A stretch of DNA of 64,000 nucleotides. Source: Bacillus sp. FSL K6-3431. Its GTDB lineage: Bacteria; Bacillota; Bacilli; Bacillales; Bacillaceae_C. Below, in pieces: positions 27,286 to 36,528 of this stretch. A program made the position numbers and the translations under genes. The DNA lies in the NCBI RefSeq assembly GCF_038002605.1, contig NZ_JBBOCT010000001.1, positions 2,666,001 to 2,730,000 of the forward strand, read 5' to 3'. A model generated the notes under the pieces. That model saw only the letters and a program-made list of their open reading frames with translations. It was not told the origin of the DNA and did no database searches. Numbering within the stretch: the first letter of the stretch is position 1; the number at the start of each line of letters is the position of its first letter.

Positions 27286-27368
27286 GATGCTAGAACTTCA
27301 ACTATTTCTATTTCACTATTATGTTTAAATTTATTTACTACATTATCTCCAAATCCAATTACCTTCAT
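27267..27368 (-). pseudogene. N-terminal fragment resembling a PfkB kinase (FrlD-like)
   Basis: An ATG at 27368 with a clear GAGGTGGGG ribosome site starts MKVIGFGDNVVNKF, which looks like the first strand of fructoselysine kinase-type PfkB proteins. It stops after 33 codons and runs into the LCP remnant, so two broken genes are joined here. Confidence 0.35.
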
Positions 27369-27557
27369 GAAACCCCACCTCTACCATAATCATACAATTT
27401 TTAATAAACCTTTTCTCATATACTAGCGACAATTTGGCTCCTAGCTCGCTCAATATCGTTATTGCTACTTCAAAACTAAATATGCTTCGAATAACTAAAC
27501 TTTAAAATAAGGAAGCTTGAACCGCCATTAATACAGTGTTTATCTTTAATTATAGAT

Positions 27558-27579
27558 ACTAATCAAACGTTTGATTAGT
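27558..27579. promoter_or_regulatory. Orphan 22-bp perfect palindrome, TetR-type operator
   Basis: ACTAATCAAAC (27558-27568) is directly followed by its exact reverse complement. AATCAAACGTTTGATT-like sites are typical for TetR-family repressors. No intact gene starts beside it, so it may be the relic of a lost gene's operator. Confidence 0.45.
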
Positions 27580-27848
27580 GAAACGCAACTATCACAAAAA
27601 CAGTTGGGTATATATAACGCACTTCTTCCAATTTCAATTTCCTTTTAAAATAGAGAGTTTCGAAGAAACGCGTTTTTGATTAGGCAGCTGAATCTGTTGT
27701 GTTGCTGAACTTGTCAGATTCGTTTACGTGTTCATGTAGCGATTGTTTTAACAATTTAATAATTGATATGTAGCTAGATGATGTCTTAGTACATAATGAT
27801 TTAATGTCAATCATTATTTTTATTGAATATTAAATATGAGTGATATAA

Positions 27849-28013
27849 ATGCAAACTAAACATCAAAAAATTCATGGTGACACTGGAATTAAACAAGGAT
27901 TTTTTGGAAACAAGTCCGGGCTGTCCACGGGAGCATACAGTCTTATAGTTGGAGGAATACCGATGCCTGAATTATCATCAGCAATAAGGATAACGAGGTT
28001 TATGGAAAAATAG
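27849..28013 (+). other. 54-codon ORF of unknown nature
   Basis: ATG 27849 to TAG 28011 encodes 54 residues including TGIKQGFFGNKSGLSTGAYS. I do not recognise it and no strong ribosome site precedes it. Around it, 27580-28270 shows nothing else identifiable; it could be a gene fragment. Confidence 0.2.
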
Positions 28014-28270
28014 TTATATGATAGAGATTTGGTAAAAATACTCATCTACTTTTTAAATGAGTTTGCGGGAATCCTGAAGCCACATAAATTTAATTATATG
28101 CGAAAGTTCGTTTGATTACAGTTGGAAATATGTGTTTGAGAAAACAAAAAAGCCTTCCTCAATTGAAAATGGCGTTATATGAAAAAATCATCCTTACTCA
28201 TGTTTTTTTCTTGATCACTTTCTAATTTAATCATAGCACCCACGTAAAATTATACATGCCAAACTTTTCT

Positions 28271-28291
28271 AAAGGTGTTCAGAGCACCTTT
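28271..28291 (+). terminator. Small hairpin with weak T run
   Basis: AAAGGTG (28271-28277) and CACCTTT (28285-28291) form a 7-bp stem followed by GTACTTTT. No gene ends here, so it may terminate a short RNA or be a relic. Confidence 0.3.
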
Positions 28292-28392
28292 GTACTTTTA
28301 ATAGTGGGATACGTTTTTTAAACTGCTAATCTGATAAACTACGGATGGTGGTGGGCATTAGCCAGCTACTATCATGGGTTGGAAAAAAAATC

Positions 28393-28431
28393 AAAAGCAG
28401 GAAGAGAACCCGTGTTTCTCTCCCTGCTTTA
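28393..28431 (-). terminator. Terminator of the GH43-containing operon
   Basis: On the minus strand AAAGCAGGGAGAGAAA pairs with TTCTCTTCCTGCTTT across a short loop, followed by GATTTTTTTT. This is a convincing intrinsic terminator about 90 bases after the GH43 stop. Confidence 0.75.
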
Positions 28432-28522
28432 TTTTAGAAATTTTTTAGATAGCCCGCATTTCTAAAATTTAAATTCAAATATTACCCTGAATCGTATTTT
28501 TAGGATCAGATCCCATTTAATT

Positions 28523-29473
28523 TCAGAACGCTTTTTCTTCAATCTCTAATCCATCAACCATCTCCGACACCCTTAAAAATAGTGGATGTTCTTTGCCATG
28601 TGGAGTATCAGGATAATGAGTTGCTAAATAGAGTTGTCCATCTAATGTATGGAAGAGACTGGAGTGCCCAGCATTCCGATCCATTAGTAAGGTGGGATCA
28701 TGCTCCCAAGGGCCTTCGATTTTTCCAGAACGTGAGCGAGCGACAGCAACGGTATAACCACCCAAACCTTGATCTCCATAATCCGGAATGGAATAGCTTG
28801 ACCATAGTAATAGTAGATCACCATTTCTTGCCTCGTACATAAAAGGTGCATCTGTGAGATATCCTTCTTTTTCAATGCGTGGATCGCCGAATGGGCGAAT
28901 CCAAGGCATGTCGATGGCATTTAAAATCTCGATCGGTTCACCGAATGAACTTTTTAAGTCGGACGTCAGGCGAATCGCTTTTATTTTCCCTTCATATTCT
29001 TGGGTCCATTCATGGCAAAAAATCATCCACCGTTGACCATCTCGATCTTCATAATAAGTTCCATCTAGACATTCCCAGTTCTCTGGAGTAACAGCTTTTT
29101 CGCTATGGGGGGTATAAGGGCCAGCAGGATGATCAGCGACTAAAATCCCTGTTCCCCGGTGTTCACCGATTCCACCCTTACTCGATGCGAACATATAAAA
29201 TTTCTCATCGATTTTAAATACTTCCGGAGCCCAATAATGGCGGACACCCCAAAATCCTTTCGGTGGTTGGAAGGCGACATATGGGCCTTCCCAATGTCGT
29301 AAATCGCTCCCCACATATACTTCAAAAGTTGGGTCTTCGTCTCCACATCCATCTGCAAAACTTGTCCCAAATAAGTAATAATTTTTCTCTTGGTGATCAG
29401 TATAGACAAAGGGATCTCTCATATGAATTTCTTCTGTTGTCACCTTTTTAATCGTCCGAAACCCTTTGATCAT
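28523..29473 (-). CDS. Glycoside hydrolase family 43 (316 aa), cytoplasmic
   Basis: A five-bladed propeller enzyme acting on arabinose, xylose or galactose side chains. The catalytic base lies in MRDPFVY (Asp20). HYWAPEVFKID, ECLDGTYYEDRDG, RPFGDPRIE and NAGHSSLF are the family landmarks. No signal peptide is present, so it acts on imported oligosaccharides. It follows the GH2 gene by 3 bases and closes the operon SBP-permease-permease-GH2-GH43. Confidence 0.88.
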   Translation of the reverse strand: MIKGFRTIKKVTTEEIHMRDPFVYTDHQEKNYYLFGTSFADGCGDEDPTFEVYVGSDLRHWEGPYVAFQPPKGFWGVRHYWAPEVFKIDEKFYMFASSKGGIGEHRGTGILVADHPAGPYTPHSEKAVTPENWECLDGTYYEDRDGQRWMIFCHEWTQEYEGKIKAIRLTSDLKSSFGEPIEILNAIDMPWIRPFGDPRIEKEGYLTDAPFMYEARNGDLLLLWSSYSIPDYGDQGLGGYTVAVARSRSGKIEGPWEHDPTLLMDRNAGHSSLFHTLDGQLYLATHYPDTPHGKEHPLFLRVSEMVDGLEIEEKAF

Positions 29474-29476
29474 TCG

Positions 29477-31279
29477 TTATTCCCCCTTTTTAATGATGTC
29501 ATTATGCCACTGATCATTGATTTTTTTAATTTCTCTAAGGTCGCATTTTGGCTTTCTATCATACGTGACAAGCCCGTTTATTTCTTGCTCGACATCGGTT
29601 AATTGCGTATAGCAATAGCCATGCAATACCTCTGATTGATACACATGTTCCATAATACGTGTATAATCTGCGAGGAATTCTTCAGTGCCTGATACGGATG
29701 TATAGCCCCAACCACTTTCTTCGCCAACTTTGTAGCCAATGCCACCAAATTCAGTCAAGAGAATTGGTTCGTCATTATATTGAAATCCTTGCGCATAGAT
29801 GGTACGTTTCGCAGGCATGGATTGTAAAATATCTTCTTTTGTGAATAAGGATTGTTTAAATGCTTCTTGTTTCGCCAGTTCGTCTTTTCCTCCATGGTTG
29901 TAATTATGAACAGCACAAATATCGGTTCTTGTTAGCTCCCACCCATCATTAGAAATGACGAGCCTTGTTGTATCCAATGATTTGATTAAATGATACATCG
30001 CCAATGAATGATTTTGCTGTTGTTTATCACTTCTCACATTCGGAATGCCCCAGCTCTCATTTAAAGGAACCCACGTAATAATCGAGGGATGGTTGTAATC
30101 TCTTTCCACTGCTTCTAGCCATTCTTTAGTTAAACGCGACGCCGCTTTTTCACTATAAGAAGCAGAAGCAGCACATTCACTCCATACGAGGAAGCCTAAA
30201 CGATCTGCCCAATAAAAGAAGCGAGGATCTTCTATTTTTTGATGTTTACGACAGCCATTGAAGCCCATATCTTTCGCAAGCTCAATGTCTTTCACAAATG
30301 CCTTATCTGTTGGTGCGGTAAGCAATCCTTCTGGCCAATATCCTTGGTCTAATACAAGCTTTTGGTAGTACGGTTTATTATTAAGATAAACCATCCCGTT
30401 TTCTGTATGGACTTTGCGCATACCAAAATAGGAATCAATTTTATCTAATACTTGATCATCTTCTTTTAATGTAATCACACAATCGAATAGATTCGGATTT
30501 TCTGGTGTCCAGCACCAACCATCATGATGGTAACCTGTTCGAAAGATTTTATGATTAAATACATTTAAAGAACGTTTCGTATAATCTTCCTGCAATGTAA
30601 TTGTATCTTTTGTCACGATTTTATTTTTAAAAGAAATTTCAATTTCCACTTGCTTGCCGATATAATCTCCAGTTACTTCCCATTCAAGTTGCACATCACC
30701 AGCATCAATATCCGGCGTGAATTTTATAGACGAGAGATGTGTCGGGTGAACAGCTTCCAACCAAACGGTTTGCCAAATGCCGGTTGTCCGTGTGTACCAA
30801 ATCGATGCTGGCTTCTCTTCCCAAAATTGTTTTCCACGTGGTATCGTTTCATCTTTGGATGGATCATGTACCCGTACCGTAACAGTTTCCTCTTTACCTG
30901 TTAGACAATGGGTAACATCAAAGGAAAAAGATGTTCCGCCACCTTCATGAAATCCGACATATTCACCATTCACATATATCCACGCTCGGTAATCTACCGC
31001 TCCAAAATGAAGTTTGATCTGTTTTTCTTTCCAATCGACGGGTACGGTAAATTGGCGGCTATACCAAACCCAATCATGAAAAGAAGGATCATGGATCCCG
31101 CTTAATTCTGTCTGGTATGCGAAAGGAACTTCGATTGTCTCATTCAATGCTGAAGGATCCTGATGCCATCCCTGTTCCAAACCAATATTTTTATCATCAT
31201 AAGAAAATTTCCATGCACCATTTAAATTAACCCACTCATCTCTTACAAGTTGTGGCCTAGGATATTCTGGACGTCTCAC
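29477..31279 (-). CDS. Glycoside hydrolase family 2 (beta-galactosidase/beta-glucuronidase type, 600 aa)
   Basis: The three N-terminal GH2 domains begin YPRPQLVRDEWVNLNGAWKF and include WYSRQFTVP and GAVDYRAWIYVNGEYVG. The TIM barrel has the acid/base in VPLNESWG (Glu408) and the nucleophile in LLTEFGG (Glu510). There is no signal peptide. It is coupled to the ABC importer genes upstream and GH43 downstream, suggesting intracellular removal of a beta-galactosyl, glucuronyl or arabinosyl residue from imported pectic fragments. Exact specificity cannot be read. Confidence 0.92.
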   Translation of the reverse strand: MRRPEYPRPQLVRDEWVNLNGAWKFSYDDKNIGLEQGWHQDPSALNETIEVPFAYQTELSGIHDPSFHDWVWYSRQFTVPVDWKEKQIKLHFGAVDYRAWIYVNGEYVGFHEGGGTSFSFDVTHCLTGKEETVTVRVHDPSKDETIPRGKQFWEEKPASIWYTRTTGIWQTVWLEAVHPTHLSSIKFTPDIDAGDVQLEWEVTGDYIGKQVEIEISFKNKIVTKDTITLQEDYTKRSLNVFNHKIFRTGYHHDGWCWTPENPNLFDCVITLKEDDQVLDKIDSYFGMRKVHTENGMVYLNNKPYYQKLVLDQGYWPEGLLTAPTDKAFVKDIELAKDMGFNGCRKHQKIEDPRFFYWADRLGFLVWSECAASASYSEKAASRLTKEWLEAVERDYNHPSIITWVPLNESWGIPNVRSDKQQQNHSLAMYHLIKSLDTTRLVISNDGWELTRTDICAVHNYNHGGKDELAKQEAFKQSLFTKEDILQSMPAKRTIYAQGFQYNDEPILLTEFGGIGYKVGEESGWGYTSVSGTEEFLADYTRIMEHVYQSEVLHGYCYTQLTDVEQEINGLVTYDRKPKCDLREIKKINDQWHNDIIKKGE

Positions 31280-31293
31280 GTTATCTGTCTCCT

Positions 31294-32127
31294 TTATTTA
31301 ATGCCTGAATTCGTAATGCTTTGGACAAAATATTTATTTGCAAACAAGAACACAATGATAGCAGGGATAGTCGCAATGACTGTCGAAGCCATCATTTTTG
31401 CTGGATTGACAAAATTGGCTCCTTGAATAAGTGTGGCAATCCCTAAACTAATCGTCTTCATTTCATTCGTATTTACGACAAGGGATGGCCATAAATAATC
31501 ATTGTATATCGCCATAAAGGTAATAATCCCTAAAGTAGTAGCAACCGGTTTAATAGATGGAAAAATGACATGGCGTAAAATTTGCCATTGTGTCGCCCCA
31601 TCTATATAAGCTGCTTCTTCCAAATCTCTTGGAAAAGAAAGTAGAAAGTTATAGACGAGAAAAACACCCATCGTACTTGCTGTATAAGGCAATATCAACG
31701 GAAAAAAGGTATCGAGCAAATTCATGCTTTTAAATAAATAAAAAGCAGGGAATAATGTGACAATTCCTGGGATCGTCAAAGCAGCAACAATCATCCCCAT
31801 AATGATTTTTTTGCCAGGTACACGCAATCTAGCGAGAGCATAGGCAGCCAAAATATCAATAGCTACAACTAAAATGGTCCCAACCGCTGTGATAAGTGCC
31901 GTATTAAAAATCCAGCGAATTATCGGCGCATCACTCGTCGAAGAGAAAATATCTATATAATTTTGGATTGTCCATGTTTTCGGTAAAATCGCTGCACTAG
32001 ACATCGACTCACTTAATGTTTTAAAAGATGTAAAAACCATCCAAACAAGTGGGAGAAGAAATAATATCGCAATTAGACTAGCAAGAGTAACAACAAAGAA
32101 ATTTTTTCTTTTTGTCCGGTGCATCAT
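31294..32127 (-). CDS. Carbohydrate ABC transporter permease, MalG type (277 aa)
   Basis: Six membrane segments and the ATPase-contact EAA loop DLEEAAYIDGATQWQILRHVIFP define a MalG-type subunit. Its ATG overlaps the stop of the partner permease by one base. No ATPase gene is present in the operon, as in many Bacillus oligosaccharide systems that share MsmX. Confidence 0.93.
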   Translation of the reverse strand: MMHRTKRKNFFVVTLASLIAILFLLPLVWMVFTSFKTLSESMSSAAILPKTWTIQNYIDIFSSTSDAPIIRWIFNTALITAVGTILVVAIDILAAYALARLRVPGKKIIMGMIVAALTIPGIVTLFPAFYLFKSMNLLDTFFPLILPYTASTMGVFLVYNFLLSFPRDLEEAAYIDGATQWQILRHVIFPSIKPVATTLGIITFMAIYNDYLWPSLVVNTNEMKTISLGIATLIQGANFVNPAKMMASTVIATIPAIIVFLFANKYFVQSITNSGIK

Positions 32128-33032
32128 TATGCCCCTCCCTTTTCTTTCGTTCGTCCCATGAAATACTGTGCCGCTGTAATAAACAACATAATAAAGCCCA
32201 TCAGCATTGCCATCGCCGATCCAGCTCCAAGCTGGTTCATATTCATCACTGTGTTCTGAATATTCATCGTCAAAGATGTCGTCGATTGCTCAGGCCCACC
32301 TGCTGTAATAAGCTTCGATTGACCATACAGATTGAAGGAGGCAATGACCGTCATAATGACAATGAAAAGAGCGACATTGCGAATTTGCGGCAAAATAATA
32401 TAGAAGAATTTCGCGAAGAAATTAGCCCCATCTAGATCTGCCGCTTCATATAAGCTAGGGTCCACTTCATCAATCGCATTAATAAACAACATCATATTAA
32501 AACCAATTGTCCACCAAACTGTTGCGATCAATACCGATACCCACGCATATGGCTGTTGGCTTAACCAGCTAATTGGCTCTTTCAAAATGCCAGTCGAAAC
32601 TAGTAAATTATTAAAAAAACCACCATTTTCATTGAACAACCACAAGAAGATCGCAGATACAGCCGTAACTGAAATGGAATACGAGACAAAATAAATTGTT
32701 CGAAACAAAGGCTTCAACCTCATTGGCAATTGATCAATAATCAAAGCCAAAATCAAAGCAATAATCACCAATGGCGGAACACTGATAACGACAAATAGTA
32801 GCGTATTTTTCAATGCCACGATAAAATATTCATTGTAAAGTGACCCTGGTGTCAAAATATCAATGTAATTTTGCAAGCCTACAAATCCATTATTTCCGGA
32901 AGATAAATTCCAGTTATGCAAGCTGGCATATATACCTACAACCACCGGTATTGCCCAAAATAAGAGAAAGCATAAAACAAAGGGGAATACCATCATAAAT
33001 GCCGAGGTTTTGGATGCGACTCCTTTATTCAT
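32127..33032 (-). CDS. Carbohydrate ABC transporter permease, MalF type (301 aa)
   Basis: Six membrane segments with the EAA loop SLYEAADLDGANFFAKFFYI. ATG 33032 is preferred over the 15-codon longer frame because GGAGG lies about 10 bases upstream. It works with the MalG-type subunit just downstream. Confidence 0.92.
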   Translation of the reverse strand: MNKGVASKTSAFMMVFPFVLCFLLFWAIPVVVGIYASLHNWNLSSGNNGFVGLQNYIDILTPGSLYNEYFIVALKNTLLFVVISVPPLVIIALILALIIDQLPMRLKPLFRTIYFVSYSISVTAVSAIFLWLFNENGGFFNNLLVSTGILKEPISWLSQQPYAWVSVLIATVWWTIGFNMMLFINAIDEVDPSLYEAADLDGANFFAKFFYIILPQIRNVALFIVIMTVIASFNLYGQSKLITAGGPEQSTTSLTMNIQNTVMNMNQLGAGSAMAMLMGFIMLFITAAQYFMGRTKEKGGA

Positions 33033-33090
33033 ATTTTTCCAACCTCCATAAACCTTTTTTGGTAAGGTAATTTCCAAAACTTATAAAGAA

Positions 33091-33117
33091 GAGTGACGAC
33101 AAGATAAACCGTCACTC
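33091..33117 (-). terminator. Intercistronic hairpin behind the solute-binding protein gene
   Basis: GAGTGACG (33091-33098) pairs with CGTCACTC (33110-33117). Placed between the binding-protein gene and its permeases, such hairpins usually protect the 5' message or partly terminate, giving more binding protein than permease. Confidence 0.5.
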
Positions 33118-33125
33118 TCTATCTA

Positions 33126-34385
33126 TTATTCAGGTTTTGTTTGAACAATTTGTTTCGCTTGTTTAGTAGCTGTTTCTAATTCTTTCATTAATTGCTCTTT
33201 CGTTAAATCCTTTTTCGTCACTAATTGGCTAAATACTTTTTCGTTCATATAACGTATTTGTTCTCCGTATTGATATACTTGTGGAGGTTTCACATAATCA
33301 TCGAATTGCTTTTCGTTTTGAAAAGCAATTTCATACTTTTCTGGTTCGCTTTTGATTTTCTCAATCGTCGATAAATGAACTGGTGCTTGTCCACCTTCTG
33401 CCCAATGGATAAGATTATCAGGTGTAAACATATACTTCATAAACTCGGCAATACCTGCTAACTTCTCTTCATCTTTTACTTTCTCTGACAGAGAAATCAA
33501 ATGGGCATTCCCATATGCCGCTTGTTGTTTTCCAATTTGAGGAATCGGTGCAATTCCTAATTGATCACCGTATTTTTCTTTCGCAGCTCCGTAATACCAT
33601 GGACCGGTCAAGGCAACCGCTGTTTGTACTGACGTTCCTGACTCCGCTTCTTTCATAAATGCTTTAAATTCTCCATCCAATCCTAAGTTAGCTGGCGAAA
33701 TTTTATCCTCCCAAACCATATCATGGAATGTCATTAGAGCATCTGCGAATTCCGGTTGAGCAAAATTCAAGCTATCTCCGTCTTTTAAATCGATTCCATT
33801 TTGTGATGCAATCATCAACATATAAAATTCAACCAATCCTGAAGAAGGTATCCCAAGTGAATATAAGTCCTTACTTTCCGCTTGTAAATTAGTATTCAAT
33901 TGTTTTAAATCTTCATATGTCTGTGGTGCCTCTGCAACTAATTCCTTATTATAGAACATAGTAAGCGGATGGATATCTAGTGGAAATCCATATAATTTTC
34001 CATCTAACTTAGCTAAATCAATACCCGCTTGATGAAAATCAGATTCGTTTATTCCAGCTTTTTCATAGAGGGATTCCACATCAGTGATCAATCCATCCAG
34101 TCGATAGGTTTCAAGATTATTCCCATGAATAACAACTAAATCATAATTACCCGATTTAAACTTTGTATAATGTTCTTTTTCCTGACTTTCGACAATGCTG
34201 TATTTGTCTTGTGATTCGTTAAAGCCATTAGTGATTTTCTTCATATAGGCGCCATCGCCACCTGTAAATCCATTAATAAATGAAATTTCAATACGACCAT
34301 CCTTAGATGTAGTATCTTTGTTCCCACATGCACTAAGAATTAGGATAAGTGAGAAAACTAAAAGTAACCATTTACTAGATTTCAC
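33126..34385 (-). CDS. Sugar ABC transporter substrate-binding lipoprotein, family 1 (419 aa)
   Basis: The lipobox LILSACG gives an acylated Cys at about residue 20. The mature part has cluster D features such as FINGFTGGDGAYMKKITNGF, DGKLYGFPLDIHPLTMFYNKE and GPWYYGAAKEKYG. It delivers an oligosaccharide to the two downstream permeases. As first gene of the operon it directly follows a well-formed promoter and cre-like site. The ligand is inferred to be a pectic oligosaccharide from the linked GH2 and GH43. Confidence 0.9.
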   Translation of the reverse strand: MKSSKWLLLVFSLILILSACGNKDTTSKDGRIEISFINGFTGGDGAYMKKITNGFNESQDKYSIVESQEKEHYTKFKSGNYDLVVIHGNNLETYRLDGLITDVESLYEKAGINESDFHQAGIDLAKLDGKLYGFPLDIHPLTMFYNKELVAEAPQTYEDLKQLNTNLQAESKDLYSLGIPSSGLVEFYMLMIASQNGIDLKDGDSLNFAQPEFADALMTFHDMVWEDKISPANLGLDGEFKAFMKEAESGTSVQTAVALTGPWYYGAAKEKYGDQLGIAPIPQIGKQQAAYGNAHLISLSEKVKDEEKLAGIAEFMKYMFTPDNLIHWAEGGQAPVHLSTIEKIKSEPEKYEIAFQNEKQFDDYVKPPQVYQYGEQIRYMNEKVFSQLVTKKDLTKEQLMKELETATKQAKQIVQTKPE

Positions 34386-34402
34386 GGTAATTCCCCCTTT
34401 TT

Positions 34403-34459
34403 AATAAACGCTTTCATTTCCTTGAGATTATTATTACACAAATACATGTAATAGATCAA
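34403..34459 (-). promoter_or_regulatory. Promoter, spacer palindrome and cre-like site for the GH2/GH43 operon
   Basis: Minus-strand TTGATC (34454-34459), a 17-base spacer and TAATAA (34431-34436) form the promoter. ATTACA (34447-34452 read on the minus strand) and TGTAAT (34433-34438) form an inverted repeat filling the spacer, a likely repressor site for the adjacent ArsR-type regulator. A cre-like TGAAAGCGTTTATT (34403-34416, 12 of 14 matches) lies just downstream. Confidence 0.55.
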
Positions 34460-34575
34460 GTGTTTATGTAATAAAAAAAACAACCAGATAGAAAACTAGT
34501 AGTTTTTTTCTCAGAAATATATTTTATTATAGAGGTGTTACTTCAATTTTCTCCTATATAAAAATAAGAAACTCC

Positions 34576-35493
34576 TTATTTTATATGGGCATATTTAACT
34601 TTCATAATTAATCCCTGTTCATAGTTTCCGAACTTGGAACCGAATATATTAATCCCACCAAGATTATTCGCATCTTTCTTTATTCCAAGTTTCAATGAAA
34701 TATAAGGATGTTCCTGAAGCTGTAGATCGTCAATGGTAACAGATGAAATCTTCACACCATCAATAAAACTTCCTTCTTTATTAATATTCCAATATTTCAA
34801 GAGACCATATTGAGTATTATGGGTTTCCCACCAACTCGGTGTTAAAAACCCTCTTTCTCCACCGAAATCACCAGGACTTGTCCAATCACCGATCTCATGA
34901 TCATTGATGAAACAAGTAATGTCCGAAGGCCAATCCAGATTATGATAAGGAGCCTCTGAGCAAAGTTCAATAGAAAAACTTAATTCCTCTACTTCCGTCC
35001 CATATGGTATGCGATTAGGAAAATGATATTCAATATGACCAGCACGAAACCAGATAAGCTGAGCATTTTTCCGTTCCGGTTCAAAGAAAGAGCGAGGGTC
35101 ATCAAGAATATGGATAATTCCTTTATCACTAAGAAGTCCACAAGTAGGTTCCACCTGACAGTGAACATATTCCCCAATATTCAATTCAAAAGTAATTTCA
35201 TCTTCCATAATTGGCTTTTTTTCCTCTAAATCAATAATAATTCGATCATAACGTTTGGAACTAACCTTTTGATTCCCTCGTCCAGGAACAATTTCTGTTT
35301 TAATCATCTTGGTTTCTTCTAATTTTTTAATATGGGCAGCAGCCGTGGAAAATGGAATAGCTAATAACTCAGAAAGATCATTCACATTTTTTGGACCACC
35401 TGTTAACTGGTTTAAAATCTCCATCCGATGCTCATTCGATAGTGCTTTCGTAATTTCAATTGCCTCATGTAAAGTTAATTGTAAGGTTCTCAC
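34576..35493 (-). CDS. ArsR/HTH_20-type regulator with large C-terminal domain (305 aa)
   Basis: Residues 1-90 form a winged helix (ITKALSNEHRMEILNQLTGG, AIPFSTAAAHIKKLEETKMI). The remaining 215 residues are rich in beta-strand and aromatic residues (WFRAGHIEYHFP, GDWTSPGDFGGERG, PSWWETHNTQYG), suggesting a jelly-roll sugar-sensing domain in place of the ArsR metal site. It lies just upstream of the binding-protein operon on the same strand and probably controls it through the spacer palindrome. No close characterised homologue is known to me. Confidence 0.75.
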   Translation of the reverse strand: MRTLQLTLHEAIEITKALSNEHRMEILNQLTGGPKNVNDLSELLAIPFSTAAAHIKKLEETKMIKTEIVPGRGNQKVSSKRYDRIIIDLEEKKPIMEDEITFELNIGEYVHCQVEPTCGLLSDKGIIHILDDPRSFFEPERKNAQLIWFRAGHIEYHFPNRIPYGTEVEELSFSIELCSEAPYHNLDWPSDITCFINDHEIGDWTSPGDFGGERGFLTPSWWETHNTQYGLLKYWNINKEGSFIDGVKISSVTIDDLQLQEHPYISLKLGIKKDANNLGGINIFGSKFGNYEQGLIMKVKYAHIK

Positions 35494-35748
35494 TATGGTC
35501 GCCTCTTTATTCTATATTTTGTTGTAATAATACCTTTATATGGGGATATAATGCAAGGGGAAGTAAATAAGTTTGTAGTATTGCACTCTTTCTAGAAAAA
35601 CTTATTTGTTTACTAATCGATTCATGTATATGATTGAGGAAAAAATTGAGGTTTCAAAATATGTATAGTAGTATCTGATATTTTAATTATGCTTAAATAA
35701 GCGATGAGTAAAGCCAACCTTTAATTGGATATATGAAAAATAAAAAAT

Positions 35749-35777
35749 CAACTGGTGAAATTCCTCTCTACCAGTTG
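35749..35777 (-). terminator. Terminator after the thuA-like gene
   Basis: On the minus strand CAACTGGT pairs with ACCAGTTG over a 13-base loop and is followed by ATTTTTTATTTTTC. It ends the long operon that starts near 41.8 kb. Between it and 35527 nothing else is visible. Confidence 0.7.
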
Positions 35778-35802
35778 TTTTTCTTTTCAAACTATTTCCC
35801 TA

Positions 35803-36528
35803 TTAACTTTTCACCTTAATGTTTTCGATCGGCTCTACATTTCCATAGGTCGGGCGTTTACGATTAACAGGAGCCGCCCATTTCACCGCATTAATAATGA
35901 CCTTTTGAATTTCTTTATTGTGGTAAGTTGGATATGTTTCATGTCCTGGTCTGAAGTAGAAGATCTTTCCGTTTCCTCGAGAGTATGTACAACCACTACG
36001 GAACACTTCCCCGCCTTCAAACCAACTTGTGAAAATCAACTCATCAGGAGCGGGAATATCAAAATGTTCACCATACATTTCTTCTTTCTCTAGTTGGATA
36101 CTTTCCCCAATCCCTTCTACAATTGGATGGTGAGGTGCAACGACCCAAAGGATTTCTTTGTCATCTGCTTCCCGCCACTTCAAGTCACAGCTTGTTCCCA
36201 TAAGCGTTTTAAAAACTTTTGAAAAGTGGCCAGAATGAAGAACAATTAAGCCCATTCCATCTAATACTCTTTGTTGGACTTTCTGAACAATTTCATCCTT
36301 CACCTCATGATGTGCAAGATGTCCCCACCAAATCAATACATCTGTACTATCTAATACATCATCTGTCAAACCATGCTCCGGCTCATCTAATGTCGCTGTT
36401 TCAGCATCAATACCTTCATCATTTAGAAATGCTGCAATTGCACCATGAATACCATTGGGATAGATTTCTCCCACTACAGGATTTTTTTGCTCATGTCGAT
36501 TTTCATTCCATACTGTTACCTTCATCAT
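35803..36528 (-). CDS. ThuA-family (trehalose utilisation) class I glutamine-amidotransferase-fold protein (241 aa)
   Basis: Matches ThuA-like proteins: [53 protein letters not shown] and [15 protein letters not shown]. The family's reaction is not firmly established; ThuA of rhizobia helps oxidise trehalose to 3-keto sugars. It overlaps the Gfo/Idh oxidoreductase gene by one base, a frequent pairing, which suggests joint 3-keto-sugar chemistry on an imported glycoside. Confidence 0.85.
   Translation of the reverse strand: MMKVTVWNENRHEQKNPVVGEIYPNGIHGAIAAFLNDEGIDAETATLDEPEHGLTDDVLDSTDVLIWWGHLAHHEVKDEIVQKVQQRVLDGMGLIVLHSGHFSKVFKTLMGTSCDLKWREADDKEILWVVAPHHPIVEGIGESIQLEKEEMYGEHFDIPAPDELIFTSWFEGGEVFRSGCTYSRGNGKIFYFRPGHETYPTYHNKEIQKVIINAVKWAAPVNRKRPTYGNVEPIENIKVKS

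Noticed and set aside
32112..32435. 107-codon plus-strand frame inside the MalF-type permease gene
   Set aside because: Composition (His, Arg, Cys rich) is that of an antisense shadow of membrane-protein codons.
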